Assembly: GCA_030683815.1 (NCBI GenBank)
Contig: JAUXPJ010000011.1
Coordinates: 1-64,000 of the forward strand
Direction of reading: 5' to 3'
DNA: 64,000 nt
Source: Flavobacteriaceae bacterium
GTDB lineage: Bacteria; Bacteroidota; Bacteroidia; Flavobacteriales; Flavobacteriaceae
Part shown: piece after piece, positions 53,338 through 59,621 of the stretch
How the letters are laid out: every line of letters starts with the position of its first letter
How positions within the stretch are numbered: the first letter of the stretch is position 1
Position numbers and translations under genes: made by a program
Notes under the pieces: generated by a model
The model's input: only the letters and a program-made list of their open reading frames with translations
What the model was told of the DNA's origin: nothing
The model's database searches: none

Positions 53338-53659
53338 CCAACGGTTAAACAATTTTTTATTCATGTGGAATTCCGACAGCTAAACAAAAAAAAAAAACGA
53401 CATATGCAAAAGTATTTTACAAGCGTTGCCATATACATAATGAACGCTTAATATTTTTGATAATATAGAAATATAGCGACCTTTTTATGTAATTATTAAA
53501 AACCACGCTGCCGCACGAATCCTTTCGTGTGGAAAATAAATTTACTGTTTTTTAAAAGTAATCTTAAACTAATTTAGATGAGTAGAAATTATAAATTTCG
53601 TAATCCGCAGGGTTTATATTTTATAAGTTTTGCTGTTGTTGGTTGGTTAGAGGTGTTTT
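53338..53659. repeat. duplicated module, copy 1
   Basis: Aligns with 53996-54357 over about 320 bases: the CCAACGGTTAAACAATTTTT block, a TACTTTTG box on the minus strand, an inverted repeat AGCGTT/AACGCT at 53422-53448, a REP palindrome and the N-terminus of a RAYT gene. One copy stands upstream of the frameshifted lipoprotein, the other upstream of the 60-residue membrane protein. Confidence 0.8.
53407..53414 (-). promoter_or_regulatory. -7-like element for the lipoprotein gene
   Basis: Minus-strand TACTTTTG matches TAnnTTTG, 99 bases before the lipoprotein ATG, inside the duplicated module. The second copy has the same box at 54066-54073 before the 60-residue gene, so both genes may share a copied promoter. 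No -33 TTG. Confidence 0.35.
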
Positions 53660-53746
53660 CTACAGAACCACACGAAAGGATTCGTGCGGTAGCGTGGTGT
53701 GTTTGATAAATAGAGTAAAGCCACACGAAAGTATTCGTGCGGTAGC
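53503..53746. repeat. REP palindromes A-C around RAYT remnant 1
   Basis: A 26- to 30-base palindromic unit, core CACGAA-AGGA-TTCGTG with flanks CCA and CGG(T/C)AGC. Copies: A 53503-53532 in one orientation before the remnant, then B 53668-53698 and C 53721-53746 in the opposite orientation after it (C has GTA for GGA in the loop). Inverted pairs around a RAYT gene are the typical arrangement. Confidence 0.85.
53578..53706 (+). pseudogene. N-terminal remnant of a REP-associated tyrosine transposase (RAYT 1)
   Basis: 42 codons from ATG 53578: MSRNYKFRNPQGLYFISFAV followed by VGWLEVF, the typical start of Bacteroidetes RAYT proteins (about 180 residues). After about 27 residues the sequence runs into REP copy B, which supplies the last codons to TGA at 53704. 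The HUH and Tyr catalytic region is missing, so no transposase can be made. Confidence 0.78.
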
Positions 53747-53785
53747 AACGACGCTCGTGCCAGTTGAGACTTGCAATTAAGATAT

Positions 53786-53968
53786 TTAGTTTTTTAGCCC
53801 TTTAGATGCTTCATAATATAAATAAAAAACATACAAAAACAATGATGATAAAACAATTATGGAAAAAATTGAAACATCTTTAAAATCAGCATTGTAATAA
53901 TAAACGAATCTTGTTACTAAATAGGCGATAATTATATATCTAACTATTTTATTGTAAGTTGTATTCAT
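53786..53968 (-). CDS. 60-residue two-helix membrane protein, unknown
   Basis: Two hydrophobic helices (YIIIAYLVTRFVYYY and FSIIVLSSLFLYVFYLYY) joined by a short polar loop NADFKDVS, with a basic tail. No family recognised. Its ATG is 28 bases from duplicated module copy 2, just as the lipoprotein ATG is 30 bases from copy 1. The coding sequence is not similar to the lipoprotein. It could be chance, but the placement suggests a real gene. Confidence 0.5.
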   Translation of the reverse strand: MNTTYNKIVRYIIIAYLVTRFVYYYNADFKDVSIFSIIVLSSLFLYVFYLYYEASKGLKN

Positions 53969-53995
53969 AATTTTTTTATTTTTTCAGAATCATTC

Positions 53996-54357
53996 CCAAC
54001 GGTTAAACAATTTTTATCCAATGTGGAATTTCGATATCCAAAATATAAATAAAAAACTACATATGCAAAAGTATATTACAAACGTTGCTATATGTTTAAT
54101 GAGTGCTTAATATTTTTGGTAATATAGAAATATAGCAACCTTTGTATGTAATTATTAAAAACCACGCTGCCACACGAATCCTTTCACCAGGCTGCCGCAC
54201 GAATCCTTTCGTGTGGCAAATAATCACAAGAATTAATTTACTATATTTTAAAAGTAATCTTAAACTAGTTTAGATGAGTAGAAATTATAAATTTCATAAT
54301 CCGCAGGGTTTATATTTTTTAAGTTTTGCTGTTGTGGGTTTGTTAGACGTGTTTTTC
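53996..54357. repeat. duplicated module, copy 2
   Basis: Second copy of the module at 53338-53659, slightly longer because one REP half is doubled (54162-54216) and a few bases are inserted. It carries the minus-strand TACTTTTG box at 54066-54073 and the start of RAYT remnant 2. Confidence 0.8.
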
Positions 54358-54543
54358 AGAAATGAATACAAGGATTTGATTATTGAAAGGTATTTTGTAA
54401 AAAAATAAAGGATTACGATTACCGTAGAACCACACGAAAGGATTCGTGCGGTAGCGGGGGGGGTTATAGCAGTGCTGTAGATTATGCCGGAGAAAAAGGA
54501 TTGATGTTTAATTGATAACCACACGAAAGATTCGTGCGGTAGC
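54162..54543. repeat. REP palindromes D-G around RAYT remnant 2
   Basis: D 54162-54185 (truncated) and E 54191-54216 lie before the remnant; F 54430-54455 inside its deletion point and G 54519-54543 after it, in opposite orientation. G lacks one G in the loop. D followed by E looks like a partial duplication of one REP. Confidence 0.83.
54274..54515 (+). pseudogene. internally deleted REP-associated tyrosine transposase (RAYT 2)
   Basis: N-terminus MSRNYKFHNPQGLYFLSFAV then VGLLDVFFRNEYKDLI (54274 on, stop at 54406-54408), and separately the RAYT C-terminus YSSAVDYAGEKGLMFN-stop (54465-54515) in another frame. About 110 residues holding the HUH and Tyr sites are gone, with REP F at the join. 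It is clearly a dead transposase. Confidence 0.8.
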
Positions 54544-54577
54544 AACTTATAAAATTTGATTCATAAAGGAAGTGAAA

Positions 54578-55930
54578 TTAAAAACCCAAGATAATTTTAG
54601 CGATAGAAAAGTAAATTAAAATACCGAAAATATCATTGCTGGTGGTGATAAACGGACCGGTAGCCAGTGCCGGGTCAATGCCTTTTTTCTCTAAAATAAT
54701 GGGTATAAATGTTCCGACAATAGAGGCCACAATAATTACGGTAACCAGCGAAATGGCAACGGTTAATCCGAGTTTAAACTCAAAGCCCAACAAAAACATG
54801 CCGGCGGTCATTAAAATAGCAGCCAGTACAAATCCGTTGAATAAACTGAGTAAAATTTCTTTCAAAAGCCGATTAAACATTGAGCCCCTCAATCCATCGT
54901 TGGCTAAACCCTGAACAATAATGGCAGATGATTGTACGCCTACATTTCCTGCCATCGCAGCGATTAAGGGCGTAAAAAAGAACAATTCTTTGTGATTTTT
55001 AAGTGCTTCTTCAAATCCACCTAAAACAAAAACACTGACAAATCCGCCAAAAAGCGCTAAAATTAACCATGGTAAACGCGCTCGGGTCAATTCCCAAATG
55101 GTATCATCGGCCTCCACATCTTGTGAAATACCCGCGGCTAACTGATAATCTTTTTCGGCTTCTTCTTTGATAACATCAACGATATCATCAATGGTAATTC
55201 TTCCAACAAGCCGGCCAAGTTCATCCACTACAGGAATGGCTTCCAAGTCGTATTTCTGCATTATTTTAGCCACATCTTCGGCAGAATCACCAACACGCAC
55301 AAAATCTACTTTTGTGATATAAATATCTTTGATGGGCGTGCGGGTTGAGGTTGTCAACAAATCTTTTAAAGACAATCGCCCTTTAAGTTTATCGTTATCA
55401 TCAACAACATAAATGGAATGAATCCTGGTAACCTCTTCGGCTTGTGCTCTCATTTCTTTAACACAGGTTAGAACATTCCAATTTTCGTTTACCTTAACCA
55501 ACTCTTTTGCCATCAAACCACCGGCAGAATCTTCATCATAACGCAATAATTCTACAATGTCTTTTACATGTTCATCGTCATCAATTTCATTGATTACTTC
55601 TTGCTTGCGTTTCTCTGAAAGTTCAGAAATAATATCGGTGGCGTCATCAGAATCTAATTCTATTAACTCTTCGGCAATCTCTTTAGCAGATAAATTTTGT
55701 AAAATCTTTTCACGAACATCTTCGTCAACTTCTAATAAAATTTCAGAAGTGATTTCAGAGTCTAAAATTTTAAAAATGTAAGTGGCTTCATAAGTATTGA
55801 GTTCATTCAGAATTTCTGCAATATCTGCATAATGAAAATCCTTCAATAAATTGATAATCCCTTGTTTATCATTTTTTTCGATAAGTTGTGAAACCTGAAA
55901 GATTAATTCTTGACTGTATTGAAATGCCAT
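54578..55930 (-). CDS. mgtE: magnesium transporter MgtE
   Basis: 450 residues, typical MgtE. The N domain (residues to about 130) and two CBS domains (VRVGDSAEDVAKIMQKYDLEAIPVVDELGRL) form the cytosolic Mg2+ sensor; five transmembrane helices follow from about residue 285, with the pore motif MAGNVGVQSSAIIVQGL and the ion-site Asp in TTSNDIFGILIYF. Single gene, first after the REP island; no recognisable riboswitch in its leader. Confidence 0.96.
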   Translation of the reverse strand: MAFQYSQELIFQVSQLIEKNDKQGIINLLKDFHYADIAEILNELNTYEATYIFKILDSEITSEILLEVDEDVREKILQNLSAKEIAEELIELDSDDATDIISELSEKRKQEVINEIDDDEHVKDIVELLRYDEDSAGGLMAKELVKVNENWNVLTCVKEMRAQAEEVTRIHSIYVVDDNDKLKGRLSLKDLLTTSTRTPIKDIYITKVDFVRVGDSAEDVAKIMQKYDLEAIPVVDELGRLVGRITIDDIVDVIKEEAEKDYQLAAGISQDVEADDTIWELTRARLPWLILALFGGFVSVFVLGGFEEALKNHKELFFFTPLIAAMAGNVGVQSSAIIVQGLANDGLRGSMFNRLLKEILLSLFNGFVLAAILMTAGMFLLGFEFKLGLTVAISLVTVIIVASIVGTFIPIILEKKGIDPALATGPFITTSNDIFGILIYFSIAKIILGF

Positions 55931-55984
55931 AAGTCCGGTTTTTAAAGGATTAGCAAAAATGTTAAATGAACGAACGAAAGGAGT

Positions 55985-56761
55985 CTATAAAGAATCGTTT
56001 TCGATTTTAGCTGTCAGCTCAATAAATCGAGCAACACTTAATTGTTCGGGTCGCAATGCAAAAATAGTATCTTCTCGCAATTTATCGGACAAATTTAGCG
56101 ATTTTAAACTATTTCTTAAGGTTTTCCTTCGTTGATTGAAAGCTGTTTTAACAACATTGTAAAATAGTTTTTCATCAACAGGAAGTTCGTAATTATCTTT
56201 TCTTTTCAGATGAATAACGCCCGATTTTACTTTTGGCGGTGGGTCAAAAACGCTTCCATCCACCGTAAAAAGATAAGCCACTTCATAAAAAGCCTGCGTT
56301 AAAACGGATAGAATTCCGTAGATTTTACTTCCTTCTTTTTCTGCAATACGCTCCGCAACTTCTTTTTGGAACATCCCGCAGAACTCGGGAATTAAATGCC
56401 GATTTGCCAGTGTTTTAAAAACTATTTGAGACGAAATGTTGTAGGGGAAATTGCCAATAATGGCTATTTGTTGATTGGGGAAATAATCAGCAATTTTTAT
56501 TTTTAAAAAATCTGCTTCAATAATGTTGTCGGATAAATTTAAGTAATGCGCTTTAAGGTATTCAACAGATTCTTTATCAATTTCAATGACATGTGTTTTA
56601 AAACTTTTTTGTAACAGATATTTTGTTAAAATACCCATTCCCGGACCAATTTCTAAAACGGTTTTGTATCCATCTCCAACCAATGAATCTGCAATTTGAC
56701 TCGCAATTGTTTCCTCTTTTAAAAAATGCTGTCCCAGATGTTTTTTTGCCCGTACACTCAT
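55985..56761 (-). CDS. rsmA: 16S rRNA dimethyladenosine methyltransferase
   Basis: Dimethylates two adjacent adenines at the 3' end of 16S rRNA. 258 residues. Start [16 protein letters not shown] site [16 protein letters not shown], catalytic [16 protein letters not shown] (NFPY, a NxPY variant typical of the family) and the C-terminal helix [14 protein letters not shown]. It begins 18 bases after the DUF4286 gene, so the two may be co-transcribed. Confidence 0.96.
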   Translation of the reverse strand: MSVRAKKHLGQHFLKEETIASQIADSLVGDGYKTVLEIGPGMGILTKYLLQKSFKTHVIEIDKESVEYLKAHYLNLSDNIIEADFLKIKIADYFPNQQIAIIGNFPYNISSQIVFKTLANRHLIPEFCGMFQKEVAERIAEKEGSKIYGILSVLTQAFYEVAYLFTVDGSVFDPPPKVKSGVIHLKRKDNYELPVDEKLFYNVVKTAFNQRRKTLRNSLKSLNLSDKLREDTIFALRPEQLSVARFIELTAKIENDSL

Positions 56762-56779
56762 GGTTGATTTTTTTAAACT

Positions 56780-57094
56780 CTATGGTTGAAATTGAGTAAC
56801 CATTTTTAACTCGGTGTGGAAAAATACATATTTTCCGTTAAATAGTTGTTGCATTTGTGTTTCTAATAATGTCAATTCTTGATATTGAAATTGTTTTAAT
56901 GTCTCTTGGGTTGGCGTATTAAACTGCACCGCATAGGTAACACCACCCATTTCTTCTTTAATCAGTACTTGATGAATATTTGCCGATATAAAATTTCCAA
57001 AGGAAATAGTTTCAACAAAAAAATGATGCATCCAAGTCAGCCATTCTTGCTGAATGCTTTCTTCAATATTAAAAGTGATGTTGTATATAAACAT
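56780..57094 (-). CDS. DUF4286 family protein
   Basis: 104 residues, soluble, alternating helices and strands: FIYNITFNIEESIQQEWLTW at the N-terminus and a central GGVTYAVQFNTPTQE. It matches the DUF4286 family found next to rsmA in Bacteroidetes. The ferredoxin-like fold suggests an antibiotic-monooxygenase relative, but no activity is known. Confidence 0.8.
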   Translation of the reverse strand: MFIYNITFNIEESIQQEWLTWMHHFFVETISFGNFISANIHQVLIKEEMGGVTYAVQFNTPTQETLKQFQYQELTLLETQMQQLFNGKYVFFHTELKMVTQFQP

Positions 57095-57253
57095 GGTTTA
57101 ATTTTTAAATAGATAATAGAATATAGATAATAGAAAAAAGATTTTGAACTTCCTTGATTATTGTTGACCGGTTTTAATAATTTTTAATTTTTAATTATCC
57201 TTTTCTTTTATCTTTTTTCTAAATTCTCAATTTTAAATTCTCAATACTAATAT
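57095..57253. other. spacer with dispersed repeat block
   Basis: Contains GAACTTCCTTGATTATTGTTGACCGGTT, shared with 46082 on, then tandem-like ATAGATAATAGA and TAAATTCTCAAT units. No gene. Confidence 0.5.
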
Positions 57254-58528
57254 CTATTGAATCAAATCAAATCCGCAATACGGAACTAAAACTTCCGGAA
57301 TGCGAATACCGTTTTCTGTTTGATAATTTTCTAATAAACCCGCTAAAACTCTAGGTAAAGCCAATGAACTTCCGTTTAAAGTGTGCGCCAATTCATTTTT
57401 GCCTTCGCTGTTTTTAAAGCGAAGTTTTAATCGATTGGCTTGAAAAGTTTCGAAATTAGAAACAGAACTAATTTCTAACCATCGGTCTTGCGCTGTAGAA
57501 AATACTTCAAAATCATAAGTGAGTGCTGAGGTAAATCCCATATCACCACCGCATAATTTAAGGATGCGATACGGAAGTTTTAATTCGTTTAAAATTTCTT
57601 TTACATGTTCTACCATTCCTTCTAAAGCGACATATGAATTGTTAGGGTGTTCAATACGCACAATTTCTACTTTATCAAATTGATGCAATCGGTTTAAGCC
57701 TCTTACATGCGCACCATATGAACCTGCTTCACGACGGAAACATGGGGTGTAAGCGGTATTTAAAATGGGTAAATCACTTTCTTTTAATAAAACATCGCGG
57801 TATAAGTTGGTAACGGGCACTTCGGCGGTCGGAATTAAGTACAATTTATCAACTTCACATTGGTACATTTGACCTTCTTTATCAGGTAATTGTCCGGTTC
57901 CGAAACCGGAAGCTTCATTGACCAAGAAAGGAGGTAATATTTCAATATAACCGGCAGCAACATTTTTGTCGATAAAATAATTGATTAACGCACGTTGCAA
58001 CCGAGCTCCTTTTCCTTTGTAAACAGGAAATCCGGCGCCGGTAATTTTGTTTCCTAAATCAAAATCGATGATGTCGTATTTTTTAGCTAATTCCCAATGC
58101 GGAACAGCGTTTTTGTGTAAAGTTGGAATTTTGCCATGTTCAAAAACCACTTCATTATCTTCTAGGGTTTTTCCAAACGGAACTTTTTCAGAAGGAATAT
58201 TAGGTACTAAATAAAGCAATTCTTGTAAAGCTTCGGTTTTCTCATTGAGCTTATCAGTCAATTCTTTAGATTGATCTCTTAACTGAACTGTTTTTAGTTT
58301 AATGTTTGCTGCTTTTTGATGTTCGCCAGACTTCATCAATTGTCCTATTTCTTTTGATAAAGAATTGGATTCGGACAGTACTGAGTCTAATTCGGCTTGT
58401 GTTGCTCTGCGCGTTTCATCAGTCGCAATAATTTTATCAATCAACATGGTTGCATCTTTAAAATGGCGTTTTGCCAAACCTTTTAAAACGATTTCTTTGT
58501 TTTCTCTGATGAATGATATTTGTAACAT
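57254..58528 (-). CDS. serS: seryl-tRNA synthetase
   Basis: 424 residues. N-terminal antiparallel coiled coil (about residues 30-110: KDATMLIDKIIATDETRRAT), class II motif 2 FRREAGSYGAHVRGLNRLHQF and motif 3 GSSLALPRVLAGLLENYQ. Charges tRNA-Ser. Its start is 21 bases from the ribF stop; both on the minus strand. Confidence 0.98.
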   Translation of the reverse strand: MLQISFIRENKEIVLKGLAKRHFKDATMLIDKIIATDETRRATQAELDSVLSESNSLSKEIGQLMKSGEHQKAANIKLKTVQLRDQSKELTDKLNEKTEALQELLYLVPNIPSEKVPFGKTLEDNEVVFEHGKIPTLHKNAVPHWELAKKYDIIDFDLGNKITGAGFPVYKGKGARLQRALINYFIDKNVAAGYIEILPPFLVNEASGFGTGQLPDKEGQMYQCEVDKLYLIPTAEVPVTNLYRDVLLKESDLPILNTAYTPCFRREAGSYGAHVRGLNRLHQFDKVEIVRIEHPNNSYVALEGMVEHVKEILNELKLPYRILKLCGGDMGFTSALTYDFEVFSTAQDRWLEISSVSNFETFQANRLKLRFKNSEGKNELAHTLNGSSLALPRVLAGLLENYQTENGIRIPEVLVPYCGFDLIQ

Positions 58529-58549
58529 ATATGTTTTTTATCGAAATTA

Positions 58550-59482
58550 TTATTGATTGTTTTTTATAAATTCCTCAGCGTTAATTTGGTCAACTTTTAG
58601 TTGATTTTTCAAGGCATCGAGTGAGTCAAATTTTTGTTCATCGCGCAATCGGGTCAGAAATTCAACCTTTATCACATCACCATAAATATATTGATTAAAA
58701 TTGAAAAAATGCACTTCAATGGTTTGATTTCTACCATAGACCGTGGGCCTGTTGCCAATATTCATCATGCCGTAAACCGTATTATTGTCAATGGTTGATT
58801 TAACCACATAAACGCCATCTTTTGGAATGAGTTTGTACGATTCTTTCACCTTAATATTCGCCGTTGGAAAATTAATTTTTTCGCCAATATTTTTTCCTTT
58901 TACAACCGTTCCGGTAATAAAATAGTGATAATTTAGAAATTTATATGCTTTTGAGATATTACCATCAGCCAATGCTTTTCTAATTTTGGTAGAGCTAATC
59001 TTGACTTCTTGAACACATAATGCGTCAATTTCATGAACAGAGAAATTAAAAATTTGACTTTTTTCTTCTAATAATTTGAAATTTCCCTCTCTGTTTTTTC
59101 CAAATTGATGATCATATCCAATATAAAGAATACTTGTATGGAGCTGTTTTATCAATATTTCTGAAATGAAATCATTGGCTGATAAATTAGCAAATTCTTT
59201 GTTGAAGAGAATGATGACTAAAAAATCTATTCCTAAAGCTCCAATAAGCGATATTTTTTCGTCAAGAGTATTCAGGAGTTTAATCGTCGAATTCTTTTCA
59301 AGCACCATTCTTGGATGCGGGGAAAAGGTAACAACTGCCGATTTTTTATCTTTACTTTTAGCGGTTTTTACAAGATTTTGCAATATTTCTTGATGTCCTA
59401 TATGTACTCCATCAAAAGCACCAATAGTAACTACAGTTGGAAATGTAATTTTAAAATCCTTGTTATATTGAACTACTTCCAA
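58550..59482 (-). CDS. ribF: bifunctional riboflavin kinase/FAD synthetase
   Basis: 310 residues. N-terminal FAD-synthetase nucleotidyltransferase (VTIGAFDGVHIGHQEIL, then ISSTKIRKAL) and C-terminal riboflavin kinase (GTVVKGKNIGEKINFPTANIK, the PTAN motif). It turns riboflavin into FMN and FAD. A TAAATTTG box lies at 59512-59519. Confidence 0.97.
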   Translation of the reverse strand: MEVVQYNKDFKITFPTVVTIGAFDGVHIGHQEILQNLVKTAKSKDKKSAVVTFSPHPRMVLEKNSTIKLLNTLDEKISLIGALGIDFLVIILFNKEFANLSANDFISEILIKQLHTSILYIGYDHQFGKNREGNFKLLEEKSQIFNFSVHEIDALCVQEVKISSTKIRKALADGNISKAYKFLNYHYFITGTVVKGKNIGEKINFPTANIKVKESYKLIPKDGVYVVKSTIDNNTVYGMMNIGNRPTVYGRNQTIEVHFFNFNQYIYGDVIKVEFLTRLRDEQKFDSLDALKNQLKVDQINAEEFIKNNQ

Positions 59483-59511
59483 TTTTTTATTCTTTTATTT
59501 TGTAACGATTG

Positions 59512-59519
59512 CAAATTTA
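59512..59519 (-). promoter_or_regulatory. -7 promoter element for ribF-serS
   Basis: Minus-strand TAAATTTG matches TAnnTTTG, 29 bases before the ribF ATG. No TTG at the expected -33 spacing. No FMN riboswitch is recognised in the leader. Confidence 0.43.
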
Positions 59520-59621
59520 CATTTAATTTATTCAAAATTACATCTTCGATAATTCAATAAAAAAAGTTGGGCAGAAAAATAAATACTGTAATTTAGCTTT
59601 TAAGATGATAATATAATTACG

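Noticed and set aside
53422-53448. Integron attC-like inverted repeat AGCGTT...AACGCT near small genes
   Set aside because: No R/L box architecture, no integrase gene in the window, and the second copy is degenerate; kept only as part of the duplicated module.
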